A stretch of DNA of 64,000 nt from Halichondria panicea (Eukaryota > Porifera > Demospongiae > Suberitida > Halichondriidae): the NCBI RefSeq assembly GCF_963675165.1, contig NC_087378.1, forward strand, positions 8,516,725-8,580,724, read 5' to 3'. Both the position numbers and the translations under genes were made by a program. This document shows positions 31,747 through 43,527 of this stretch, piece after piece. Numbering within the stretch: position 1 is the stretch's first letter; each line of letters starts with the position of its first letter. The notes below the pieces were generated by a model. That model was given only the letters and a program-made list of their open reading frames with translations. It was not told where the DNA came from and searched no databases.

Positions 31747-34700
31747 ATGTATAGACTGTTAGCAATCAGAATGGCTACTCAACAAGAGTATGAGGACATA
31801 CTGCTGTACAAGACTGCTGCCAGCAATGCTGGCCAGAAGAAATACAGAGACGGGCTTTCCACTAATGACAAGAGAAGTATAAGAGACAAAGCTCAAAGAT
31901 ATGCTCTGCAGCAACAATGCTTATACCTGCCTGAGAAGGACAGCACTGGCATGCATAGAATGAGAAGAGTTGTGGTGAAGCAAGAGGAGAAAAGCAGGAT
32001 ACTAAACATGTGCCACGATGGACTGGATGGGATGCATTTTGGGAGAGACAAGACCTATGGAAAGGTATATTTATCATCATATCTTATAACTCTTTCCTTG
32101 GCAATCTGTTGTAGAAATTACAACAATGGGTAAGGAATCGTTATGATGAATTAGATGAAGTTGTATGTGAGCTCCTCCCTGACAAACAAACTGTAGTCTA
32201 GGTAACCGCCTTATCAGTCAAGTAGGCTAAAAATCTGTGTCCTTTGATGTAAGCTTTGATGTCTCTTTGTGCATATGTAGTTATAAAAAAAAAAAAAAAA
32301 AAAAAAGAAACCTTTGACTAGCTAGGAAGAGTAGCAGCAGTAGGCAGCAGTAGTAGTAGCAGTGCAAGCAGGACTAGACTAGATTAAAAAGTTGGTGGAA
32401 AGAATAACTGACCGTTTGGACGTCACCTGGCTGCCAGACTTTCATCTGGACTCTTCCCCCTGAGTAGCTGGCCTTTCTCTAAGCCACAAAACTGAGCAAG
32501 AAGCTGAAGAAGCAGCTAGACAGAGACATGTACCTAGCCTTGAGAATTGGGAGGCGTGGCTCAACTAGTTAGCCCAGCCCAGAGGAATTGTTACCGTGGG
32601 TACTGAACAACCGTAGAAGTAGGGCTACCCCTGGCTTTACTGAATTAACTAGCTGTGTCTGCTGTCTAGTTGGACCAGATTTAGCTAGATAATGGGGTAG
32701 AGAATAGTTGAGCGGTGCTGTGTGTAGCTTGAACTGTACTGGCTGGCAAGAATCTAGTAAGCACCCTATGCACTGATAACTCGTCAGAATGGAGGGTATG
32801 TTCTAGGGATCTGGACAGCTGTACATCCAAAGGAGCCAGGGAGTGCCAATCATCTTCTCCCAGTCTCTGACACGCTAAACAAAAGGAGCTAGAACTGGGA
32901 GTCCCAGCTAGAATTGCTAGCCGGATCTAGACTAATAGAATGACTTGGAGGCGTGGTGAGGCCGGATCCACACTAATTGATCGACCTAAAGACGCTCCTG
33001 TTCCAGATTTCACGAATGGCAAGGAAAGGGATAAAGTATAATTATATCTGTTTCATGCATGTAGGTTGCTCAGGATTTCTACTGGAAAGGCCTACATGCT
33101 GACGTCATACAGCTCTGCAAGCACTGCGACAAATGCCAACGAACGAATCACCAACTGCAGAAGCCCAGAGCAGAACTACACCCCATCCCTGTGACAAAGG
33201 TCTGGTACAGAGTTGGTATTGACTTGGTAGGACCTCTACCTGAAACAAGCTCTGGAAACAAGTACATTATCACCCTTTCAGACTATTTCTCTAAGTGGCC
33301 TGAGGCTGCCCCACTCCCATCAAAATCAGCAGAAGGTGTAGCAAAATTTCTGTTTGACACATTTTGCAGGCATGGGTGGCCAAAAGTGATTCAATCAGAC
33401 CAAGGAAGAGAGTTTGTCAACGAAATCAACACCCGACTTTTTCAGTTGACTGACATACAGCACTGCGTATCAAGTGCTTACCACCCACAAACAAATGGCC
33501 TTGATGAACGCTTCAACCAGACTCTAGTGAACACTCTCAAGAAGGTAATCGATTCTAGTACTGATGACTGGGATCAGCATCTCTCTGCTGCTCTTTATGC
33601 CTATCGCATATCAAAACAGGTAAAATTTTAATTATTATATCATGCATGCATATGTTATTTTTTGATTGTAGGCGTCATCAAAGTACACACCCTTTTTCCT
33701 AATGTTCAATCGCCACCCGCGGAAAGCTGTTACTTTTGATATGGATCAACGAGATGGTGCCGACGCTATAGAAGATAGAGGAGATGCTGACCAATTGAGT
33801 GGAGAGGAGACTGAAAATGAAGAAGACGGAAAAGACATGGATGGAATTCTCCGAAGGTTGATGGAAATTCGTGACCGCTGTCACCTCAATGCCAAGGAGA
33901 ACATTGCTGCTGCACAGCAAAAACAGAAGCAGCAGTATGACAACAAGCATAACTCTTTGAAGGTATTATTTTATATAGCAAACTTTAGCTTATTTTTTTC
34001 CATTTTTGTCGTAGAGTTATCCAGTTGGCAGCAGTGTCATGCTAAAGAATATGGCCAATTCTCATCGAATGGGAGGGAAAATGGACTGCACCTGGAAAGG
34101 TCCATATATTGTCCATAAGATCCTTGACAAGGGTAGATACGAGTTGCAGTCTGGGAGCGGCAAAGTATTGAAAAAGTGTTACAATGGGGTACTGCTAAAG
34201 GAATACTACTCTCCAGGTAAAGTGTGGCTAGCAATAACCTCCTTCTGTCGTGTTCCTTGCTATATAATTATGCTTAAAACATTTTACAGAAACCAACGAT
34301 GAAGAAAACACTCTTCCTGGCTCTGAAGACAACCACTCTTCTCCAGTCAAATCACCTCCTAAGAATAAACGAATGCCTGACGTACCCTCTCAAAATCCTG
34401 ACCTACCCTCTCAAAAGCCTGATATACCCTCTCAAAAGCCTGATGTACCCTCTCAAAAGCCTGATATACCCTCTCAAAAGCCTGATGTACCCTTTCAAAA
34501 GCCTGACCTACCCTCTCAAAAGCCTGATGTACCCTCTCAAAAGCCTGATGTACCCTCTCAAAAACCTGACCTACCCTCTCAAAAGCCTGACCTACCCTCT
34601 CAAAAGCAAGATAAGCGTGATAAGCGTCCTCTTGACACAAAAGATCCTTGCAAGTCACCTCCTAGGAAGAAACAAAAGAGTCAGGTAATAATATATAATT

Positions 34701-35585
34701 ATCATAACATGTCTATTTTCTTGGTAGAATATTCTGTATAAGCTGTGTATATATCTTGTACAATTCTTAGACTTCTGTGTATATGATTATAGGGAACGAT
34801 GTGGCTGAAGACCCTAGATCTAAACCTCTTTGACAAACAAGTGTTGAGTGCAATAGGTGGTATGCTCTCCGACAAGCATATGCGTGCAGCCCACCAGTTA
34901 TTATCGATGCAATTCCTTAAGTTTGAAGGCTGCTATAATACTCTCTTGGCCCAATTAAAGGCATTTCCACCAGTTTCCAATAATCAAGGCCCAGGTAAGA
35001 CAACGTTTATGTAATTATGATAATTTTACTTGTACACGTGCAGCTGTGCAAATCTTCTTTGTTGAAGAACGACAGCACTGGATTGCCACTTCTCTGTTTA
35101 AGGGTGAACTGTATTTGTACGACAGCTGCTTCAATGGAACGCTTTCCCCAAGTACTGAGCTCCAGATAGCACAAGTGTATAGCCCATTAATTCAATGCAA
35201 TGGGCTGTTGATTTCTGTGGTGGCTCTCCAGCAGCAAGAGGGTGCTAACAACTGCGGACTATTTAGCATTGCTGCTGCATATCACGCTGCTATGAACGAT
35301 AATGTGGATTCTCTAGTGTTTGATGAGGCCAAAATGAGAGCACATCTCATTAAGTGCTTTGAGAAGGGCAAACTCTCACGGTTCCCTCGCACAAAGAAAG
35401 CGATGCCCAAAAGACCAACACCACAAACCATTGCCATTACAATATACTGCATGTGCAAGAGACCGGACTCTTTTGAGGATATGGTCATGTGTGACAAATG
35501 TAGTGAGTGGTATCACTATCGCTGTGCCAAAATTCGCAAAGAACCAGTAGGTAATTGGTTTTGTTCTGGTTGCATCACTTTATGA
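31747..35585 (+). CDS. Ginger transposase: H2C2 zinc finger, DDE integrase, Ulp1 protease, PHD
   Basis: Coding segments in one direction, separated by intron-like gaps. Parts seen: an H2C2 zinc finger (histidine part near 32.03 kb, cysteine part CKHCDKCQ near 33.12 kb); an integrase core with the DDE set (GIDLVGPL, IQSDQGREF, NGLDERFN, the last two acids 36 residues apart); a C-terminal integrase-type domain (GKMDCTWKGPYIV, 34.08 kb); a 7-residue Pro/Ser/Lys repeat (PSQKPDV type, 34.37-34.61 kb); a Ulp1/C48-type protease with His (HWIAT), Asp (YDSC) and Cys (NNCGLF); and a PHD finger (CMCKRPDSF...MCDKCSEWYHYRC...CSGC). The integrase would cut and join element ends. The protease and PHD finger are typical accessories of Ginger1, with uncertain roles. 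Treated here as a mobile-element gene, not a host gene. Confidence 0.8.
32285..32306. repeat. 22-nt poly-A tract inside the Ginger element
   Basis: Uninterrupted run of adenines in the ~1-kb gap between the zinc-finger halves. It may mark the tail of a small retroposed insertion, but no matching head or target duplication was found. Confidence 0.6.
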
Positions 35586-36014
35586 TTTGTGCACTTTTGG
35601 TTATATTTATTGTACTTCTTTCTCTTGCATTGTTGTATATATTGAGTATTGAGATCTATAACATAATAGATACAGAATCTATTGCATCTAGTTAGGCTTT
35701 GTCTATGGCTGTTTACTTCGTAGCCTAGACTAGTCCTCTCAGATTACCTGTGGACTGACTTTCACCTGCACCGCAGAATGGGGGAGCTCTGGTCCTGGGG
35801 TAGGAGCTTTTGTCCTAGGACAGAAACTCCGGAACCCCCCCCCGGAGCTCCTGTCCTGGGGGAGGCCGTGTCCTGTGACACCGGTATTTACCGATCCAAA
35901 CAGTTTTGCCGCGGCAATTGTCCCAGTAAAAATATTGCCGCGGCAAATGTCCCGGTAAAACTTTTTTGCCTCGGCAATATTACCGGCACAATACTGACTC
36001 AAATTACACGCCAT

Positions 36015-36491
36015 ATGTATTAGCCTCTACACAGGCTCTCCTTTTTCTGTTCTTTATTGTTCAATAAGATAAAATACTGTCTTAATCGTTACTTTTCTTA
36101 ATTAACTGTACGCCCATTTCTTTCTTTGCTGCCTCACTATGTCTCTCTTGGATGAACAGTGACAACAGCAAGAAAAAGTAAGGCCTGGGAACGAGGCTAG
36201 CTCTGTATGTGTGTGCAGTGTGTGCGTGTGACTTCAGCTAGCCAACATTAACAATAGACACCGCAAGCTAACCAAAAAGAGGTACCTACTATCTTATATC
36301 TACTATCTTATGTAGCTAGTCTTAGCTAGCTAGCCTTGTTGTGCACTTTAGAATCTGATGTGTATTAACTTGAAGCTAGTACAGTAGGTATATGTATGTC
36401 ATGTACGTCAGCTAGCTAGATCTAGACTAGCTGTACTCTATACAGCTCTGTACAATACTCCATGCTGCACACACTGGTTTCAGATAAGACA
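36015..36491. other. Intergenic, prominin promoter side
   Basis: AT-rich, with GCTAGCTAG-type motifs. The prominin 5' leader should be here. Nothing else recognised. Confidence 0.4.
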
Positions 36492-39400
36492 ATGCAGAGC
36501 CGTGCATGTGTGCTAGCAGTGAGTCTGCTTGCCCTGGCCAGCGTGGTCATGGCTCAACAACAGTGTCCTGCTGATTCAGTCACAGAAGAAAATGGACAGC
36601 TAATATTTGCGGAGTTATCTGAGGGGGCAGGGCTGGTGGATGCGACCTATGACCCCGGGAGCCTTGGAGCGTGGAACTCCCTTGCCAACGGGTTTGTGAA
36701 CGCTGTGCGGAGTGGAGGTCTGCCTTATGGTGAGGGTATCCAGCAGATAGATAATGCACGACACGTTCTTCCTTTATTATACCCTTGTTCTATATAACGG
36801 TGATAGTAGTAGGAGAATAGCTTCAATGTGTTGTCATCATTAGCAACTACATCCTGACACTGGGATACACAATAAAACCCTCTTACCTGACAATGTGGAC
36901 TGATTGCACAACCTCCTGTACCCTAATACCCCACACATGATCACACACCTGTACCCTAATACCCCACACATGATCACACACTGTACCCTAGTAGCAGAGG
37001 GTCAATCACATGATCACATCTGTACCCTAATAGCTGTCATGCCCTTTAAGAGTTGGTCATAGTTCCATATGTGTTGTATGTGTTAGCTTCATATAGGCAT
37101 CTGTCTCAGATGACCTACAACATGTTTACCGACAAGCTTGGAACTAATTTTAATTTGCTGTATAATCAGCAGTCACATGCGCATATCATTCATGACTATG
37201 CTTAATGATGTCTTCTTGCAGACCTTCTGATTCCTGTTCTCAACGATACTTTTATTTCCAATTCTGGACAACCAATTGATCCTCTTGGGCTACTGCAATC
37301 GGTCAGGACCATGTATTATTACCTTTGCTATAGTGATTCACAGTCTTGTCCCCCTCTCCTGTGCAGTTTGCTCCCTGGTGGGCTGGCATCCTAGCAGTTA
37401 CACTGCTGGGTATACTAGTTGGTGTCCTGTTTCTAATAGTGGGCTGTTGCTTCTGGTGTTGTCGGTGCTGTGGCAAGTGCGGGGGGGCCAAGATACAGGA
37501 CACTCGTGAGAGGAACGATTGTTTCACATTCACTTTTGCATCTATTCTACTCCTCTGCTCCCTCGTCCTCTTGTGAGTCAGTGTCCAGCTATACTTGTCT
37601 GTCTATGTAGTCTAACTGAGTGAGCAAATATGCTGCCATTTGGAGAAAAGTGCTTTTCCTTTATTTTCATGTAAACATTATAACCCCCTCCACACCCCTC
37701 CACACACCCACGCACACCCCCACACACTCACACACACACACACAGTGCCGCTGCTGTGGTGGCATTCTTCAGTAACGAGCAGACCTTCAGTAGTGTGGAC
37801 AACATCCAGAGCACCCTCAACTCTGTGGTACAGGACAGCAGTAACTACTTGAGGGACACTACCCAGGAGATTGATGAGATCCTCTGTCAGGCAGTGGGGG
37901 ACGATGGAGTGCTGCTACGCGTGGTGGGAGAGATATCCGGTGAGACGCGTGTGATAAAATTTTCGTGGGCTTAAACTTATTTTCAAGTGGTTTTACTCCA
38001 TGATGGTGTGGGTAGTCGCTTGTAATTGAGTTAGTTGCATTTACTTAACCACTTACTCCTTATTTGACTATATGCTATGAGGATGTCATGTCTGCAGGAA
38101 TTCAGGAAAGCTTACAAGGCACCATCGATGACCTATCCGTCCAGCTGAACAGGATAGTCACTCAGCTCAACAATTCAGGTACTAAACTACTATTAATTAT
38201 GACTAGTTTCAGATTGGTTCTGACTGGTCTTTACTTCACCCCTCCCAGTTGTGGCCAGCATCAACACTGTCCTGACTGAGGTAGGTCCCTCTGTGGCAGG
38301 TGTCACGCAATCAGTAGGACGAATCAAGACAGACCTAACCACTGTGACGAGCGACCTTACCGCTGCTGTCACTACCTGTCGTCAAAATGCAGGCATGCCG
38401 GGTGCACCAGACTGTGACCCCATCATGAACGTCAGAGATGCCACCTCCATGGCAATGGGAATGATACCAGATGTGAGCAACCTCTTATCAATTACCCAGT
38501 GCATTGTGTCTGTGTGTGTAGTCATAACAATGAACATGCATCAACTGTTTACAAGTGTGAAGCTTAGGTTTCTATTTCGCTCCCTGTACACTGACCCTCT
38601 CCCCCTCCCCCCTGTGTTGTCAAGGTACCTGACGTCAACTCCCAGCTGAATGACCTGGAGATAGCTATCAGTGGTATTGGAGGGAACATTCAAGATGGAC
38701 AGAATGAACTGATGGACGCACTGGGCCCTCAAGCTATGGAGAGAATCAACTCCTCTCTTCAAGGTAGATGGTACTTCATCTTGACAGGCTTAGCTACATG
38801 TATTGTAACCTGCTCTGTAGTATACATGACATGTGAGTCATCTTCTATTCCCTACAGAGGTGACCCCCTTCATAGATCAGGCAATGAACAGTCTGTCTCT
38901 ACTTGGCAATCAATTATCAGTCATCGTTGACCCAGTGAGTACTCCTCTAAATCACCATAGCAACCATAATGTATGGTACTGTGTGTGTGCCCTCTAACCA
39001 CACCCCCTGCCACTGTAGATCATCAACACAACCTTTACTGCCTCCGCATGCCCTCCATTGGACGGGGGTGAGGTGTTCTCTCGGTTAGTTGTCCCTCCAG
39101 TGGATCTGGGCTCCTTGTTTGCCATAGAGGGGGCTACAGTCAGCACACCACCGCCACCGCCTGTGGGAGACTTCCTCATCTCTCTCGGCTATGTCAACGA
39201 GTGTCTCATCAACGCTGCCTTTGATTACGTGCGATCATTTGATGTGTACAGGTGTGTGTGTGGGTGTGGGGGTGTGTGGGTGTGTGGGCGTGTGTTAACC
39301 TAGGCGACAGGCTACGTTGGTGTGTGCATGGACTGCAGTTACTTGTGCGTAGTTGGTGTGCTTATTTTATATAGCCCATAGAAGCATTGTCACCAAAAAG

Positions 39401-41771
39401 GACTTTTGTATTCGCTTCTGTTTTGATTGTCACTGTGTATACTGATGACTCCAATCACTCCTCCACAGGTATGCATTTGGTATAGTGATCTGCAGTCTAA
39501 CCTTGATCACCATAGCCTTGGTGTGGGTGGGTATCCTGCTCGGACTGATTGGGTTCAGGAAGGACCGCTACCCGTATGACAGATCTAACCTCTCACACTG
39601 CGGTGGAATAATCCTCCTCATGTGAGTGGGCGGTTCATGGCCTTGTGTTGAGTGGGAGGATCCGTGTGTGTGTGTGTGTGCATGTGACTACAGCTTGTAC
39701 TGATTGAGTGGGTTATGTCATCCATGCCTCGTGTGTTCAGATCCGTGGGTTGTACGTTCATATTTGGCTTCATTCTCCTTCTCCTGTCCACCATTTTCTT
39801 CTTCCTTGGGTCCAATGCCTTCAAGATATGCCAGGATATCCAGGGACCTGACTACCCTGCCTTTGCTAATGTGAGTGTTATACCTACTTATTATAAACCG
39901 TATAGCGCTTTATTTCGAGGACCTAATTTTTCCGCAGTTTTCGTGGATTGACCTCGAATCTGAAATTTATAATCGATTATTTGCTCTCGGTATTCTCTAC
40001 TATAGGGGGTGTGGTCATTTGAACCTCTATCCTCGCAAATAAAATCCGCAAATGTTTATTTTAAGCAATCTGCAAAAATTTAGTACATAATTGTATTCTT
40101 GCTCTTATTGTTGTGTGGTGGTTTACTGCAGACAATTGATGATCCCAATGTCAGGGCTGCATTTGCAACCAGTGTTCCTCTTTTGAGCAGCCTCCCCTCC
40201 GTCTCAGGACTACTCAGGTACTCACACACACACACACACACACGCACACACTCACACACGCCCACACTCACACACGCCCACACTCACACACGCATACACT
40301 CACACACGCCCACACTACACACTGCAGCGTCACATTAACCATTCCACATTGTACACTCTGATATAATGATGGGTTGTTGACATCGTGCTTTCCCCTTATC
40401 CAGGGATTGTGAGGAAAACAACACAGCTTTGTTTGCAGCTGCTAACCTCAACGAGATCATTGCCTCTGTACTACCAGAGTATGCTGGCTCCATCGAGGCA
40501 ACCCTCAACCAAGCCTTCAATCTCACTGCAGTAAGATGGAGTCCTATATCTACGTAGCCTATAGCCTAGCAGGCAGCCTCTTATCAGCTATACAGTGGAC
40601 TGGAAGATAAGCTTCACTGTTCCCTCATATTGACCCTTGTAGCTACGAGGTGTTGTGGACACCACCATCTCCACTGTGGCTGATAACTTGAACCTGAACC
40701 AAGGAGAGATTACTAGTGCCATAGAAACAGCACTGAGCAGTATCCAGAATACCTCCTTCGATGTCAACATCACCAGTAAGTCCCCTTGGAAGGATTATTG
40801 ACTATCCAACTCCAATTATATTATATGGTTAAGTACGCCTCGTGCATTAGTAGCCTTGTCATTGCTTGTTACTCGTGCTATTAATCCCATAAGAGTAACT
40901 ATTGACGTGTGTGATGATGTTCTCTGCAGTTTTATTAGCTACGGCCGTTTTTCGAAAAACAATACGTTGTCATACACAGTGTGCAATTACTTGACAGGTA
41001 ATTGCACACTGTCAATGACGACTGAACCGGGTGTGATATGGGATATTGCTGTACACTCTCCAGTCACTAGTAGCACACCATACAATTATTATGAGATTCA
41101 TTTTCTAGCTCCTAAGAGCATGATTTCTTTAATAGATACTTGTATTTTACGTCTGCTCTAGTTTTCAGAACTGATGTTTGCTAATTGATTAACTATAAGC
41201 CCCACCCCCTCCCCCCACTAGGTTACCCTATGGTAACTATAAGCCCCACCTCCTCCCCCCACTAGGTTACCCTATGGTAACTATAAGCCCCACCCCCTCC
41301 CCCCACTAGGTTACCCTATGGTAACTATAAGCCCCACCCCCTCCCCCCACTAGGTTACCCTATGGTAACTATAAGCCCCACCTCCTCCCCCCACTAGGTT
41401 ACCCTATGGTAACTATAAGCCCCACCTCCTCCCCCCACTAGGTTACCCTATGGTAACTATAAGCCCCACCTCCTCCCCCCACTAGGTTACCCTATGGTAA
41501 CTATAAGCCCCACCCCCTCCCCCCACTAGGTTACCCTATGGTAACTATAAGCCCCACCCCCTCCCCCCACTAGGTTACCCTATGGAGTTGGACAATGCTC
41601 TGGCTACAGCTGACCTGAACAACAGCATATCAACCCTACGTGGTATCAGTGGCCTCTTGACTCTGAGTAATCAGGGCACTGAAGCTGCAGCCATTAACGC
41701 CGCTGCTGACCTCCTGGAGAACCTTCGTGACGTGATCCTTGTGGAGGTGGCCGCACAGTTGGTGAGTGGTA

Positions 41772-41830
<59 letters not shown>

Positions 41831-42832
41831 TGACCTCCAGGATACACTGAAGCGAGTCAACGCAGCTGCTGTGACACTGCAACAGAATATCACAGCAGTG
41901 GCTGTTGACATCGGAGAGTTAGTGGGTAACATCTCCGGACCCATCTTGAACACATTTATCAATCAGGTGAGGGGTGTGTAGTGAGTGGGTGTAGTGATAG
42001 TGTGCAGTGAGTGGGTGTAGTGAGGGGTGTGCTGGTCATATTGACAGCACATTTATAATGAAAGGCTCTGAATGATCCTTATGCAGACTGTGCGTGGATC
42101 TGTGGACCGCTCCTTTGGCTACGTCTTTGACTACATTCGCCACGTCGATAATCAGGTATCATCTATGGCTTCTTGTAACTTAACTATCATGTTTACATTG
42201 TTACCTCTCTCCATGGCACGTTGCCTAGGTGATGAACAACGTGGGGGGTTGTCAGCCTATGTACGGAGTGTACACTCAGATACACAACACCATCTGTAGG
42301 AACTTCCTGGATGGCCTGGTGAGACCAGCTAGCTCTGTGCTAATAAACCTTTGACCTTTGCTGTGCTTATACACCTTTAACCTTTGCTATACATACCTAC
42401 TGATGTGATCTACACACATCTCAGTACAGTCTGAAGTCACCACATCTCTGCATCTGTCTGTCCATATCTTACCCCCCCCCCCTCACACACACAGAACGGG
42501 TTTTGGTGGTCGCTCGGGTTCTGCTCCTTCCTCTTCGTTCCAGTGGTCATCTTTGCTGTGCTCACTTCAAGCTTCTTCCTCAAAAAGAAATCTGCTGATG
42601 GGGACAACGATGGTTACCTTGACTACCCGTGAGTTACTTTTTGAATCTGTGTATACTGTTTCAGAAACCCTTTAGCTATGAAGAGGTACATACCCCACAC
42701 CCACACCACTGTCCCCACACCCACACCACTACCCCCACACCCACACCCACACACAGTAGTTAGTGACTTGTTCCCCTCCCATGCTTGTAATGCCTCACGT
42801 TTGTCTCTCTCTGTAGAATGAAATCATATTGA
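36492..42832 (+). CDS. PROM: Prominin, five-pass membrane protein
   Basis: About 20 small exons. A signal peptide at ATG 36492 (MQSRACVLAVSLLALASVVM) is followed by an extracellular N-terminus. TM1 is APWWAGILAVTLLGILVGVL, followed by the Cys-rich juxtamembrane segment typical of prominins (CCFWCCRCCGKCGG). TM2 is FTFASILLLCSLVLL; next comes the first large extracellular loop (37.7-39.25 kb, coiled, with N-glycosylation sites such as NSS). TM3-TM4 lie at 39.47-39.84 kb (FGIVICSLTLITIALVWVGI, FIFGFILLLLSTIFFFLG). The second loop is 39.8-42.3 kb. TM5 is FCSFLFVPVVIFAVL, and the short tail ends PMKSY. Prominins sit in membrane protrusions and bind cholesterol. The last exon codes four residues. 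An alternative upstream Met at 36462 exists. Confidence 0.92.
36895..37030. repeat. Short tandem repeat in prominin intron 1
   Basis: Three to four imperfect copies of ctgtaccctaataccccaca / catgatcaca. Confidence 0.75.
40215..40322. repeat. CA-rich microsatellite in a prominin intron
   Basis: CACACA tract with regular acgcccacactca units, starting just after a GT donor. Confidence 0.85.
40976..41012. repeat. 15-bp-arm hairpin within a prominin intron
   Basis: acagtgtgcaattac, loop ttgacag, then its exact reverse complement. It lies inside a 101-codon open frame (40856-41161). Confidence 0.85.
41190..41584. repeat. 44-bp minisatellite (nine copies) across a prominin splice acceptor
   Basis: Unit: gtaactataagccccacccc / ctccccccactag / gttaccctatg. 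Each unit contains a pyrimidine tract, TAG, and the first 11 nt of the next exon. The real exon starts at the last copy (GT TAC CCT ATG GAG TTG GAC). The period of 44 was checked at 41191 and 41235. Confidence 0.95.
41771..41828. repeat. (CA)n microsatellite
   Basis: Short intron between two prominin exons that is almost wholly CA repeat. Confidence 0.93.
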
Positions 42833-43527
42833 AAACTGGAAGGATGAGAAATTTGTAGACATTTCCTCTCTCTTTTATTTTTCTTCTATTTGTAGATATA
42901 GGTACGTACCTTTAGTTGTCTATTTACATGTTTGAGTTTCCTGATTGTAGTGTATAATAATTTGTGCAACCTGTTTTGAATTCCATTAATTTGTTGAGCC
43001 AGCTGATTCAATTAACATATACTTAAACTAGCTCTTACATGAGTATTCATCTGTCTTAGCCTCTTGTATAGCCTCGATCCCATGCAGGCAGCACTTATTA
43101 AATTGCGAAGGAGGCCAGCTATAGGCTTAGCTTGTTTCCATGGCTACGGTAGTTAATTTGTGACAAGTCAAATACATACAAGAGTGTTTGTTTGCTGCAA
43201 CTCACTTAATCCAATTATCTATCACCTACACTAGCTTGATACCTCCTTGCACCAATCAGTAACTATCACCTACACTAGCTTGATACCTCCTTGCACCAAT
43301 CAGTAACTATCACCTACACTAGCTTGATACCTCCTTGCACCAATCAGTAACTATCACCTACACTAGCTTGATACCTCCTTGCACCAATCAGTAACTGGAG
43401 CCTTCTGGCACATACCTTTGTATCCATACAGCCAGTAGCCTATAAACACATACCTTTGTATCCATACAGCTAGTAGCTCTATAAACACATTGATTCCAGT
43501 CACCATGAGTTAGTTAGTTTGTGTAGT
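42833..43527. other. Intergenic with 45-bp tandem repeat
   Basis: Contains four copies (43205-43400) of taactatcacctacactagc / ttgatacctccttgcaccaa / tcag, then a duplicated cacatacctttgtatccata stretch. This is the upstream region of the WSCD-like gene. No coding sequence seen. Confidence 0.8.

Larger units (their letters stand above)
31563..35880 (+). mobile_element. Ginger-type cut-and-paste DNA transposon
   Basis: A 4.3-kb element with TGT...ACA ends (TGTCATAGGA at the left, TCCTGTGACA at the right). It is flanked by a 4-bp target duplication CCGG (31559-31562, 35881-35884). The ends form an imperfect inverted repeat of roughly 100 bp rich in CCTAGGACA modules. It encodes a Gypsy-like integrase, a Ulp1-type cysteine protease and a PHD finger but no reverse transcriptase or structural protein, which is the Ginger1 pattern. 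It looks largely whole. Clear ends and an intact target duplication suggest a fairly young insertion. Confidence 0.85.
30531..36014. mobile_element. Fold-back MITE with long inverted arms, split by a Ginger element
   Basis: The ends read atggcgtgtaatttgagtca and its reverse complement (tgactcaaattacacgccat, ending at 36014). The left arm runs from 30531 to about 30860. The right arm is in two pieces: about 31400-31562 and 35885-36014. Both arms are built of short GC-rich modules (GCCGCGGCAA, CCCGGTAAA) set in AT-rich DNA. Without the Ginger insertion the host element would be about 1.16 kb with inverted arms of about 300 bp. Target duplication is unclear. Its interior (30.86-31.40 kb) encodes nothing I recognise. 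Confidence 0.85.

Noticed and set aside
31747-35585. Gypsy-type LTR retrotransposon
   Set aside because: No reverse transcriptase, structural gene or long terminal direct repeats; the ends are inverted, with a 4-bp CCGG duplication and Ulp1/PHD accessories, fitting Ginger.
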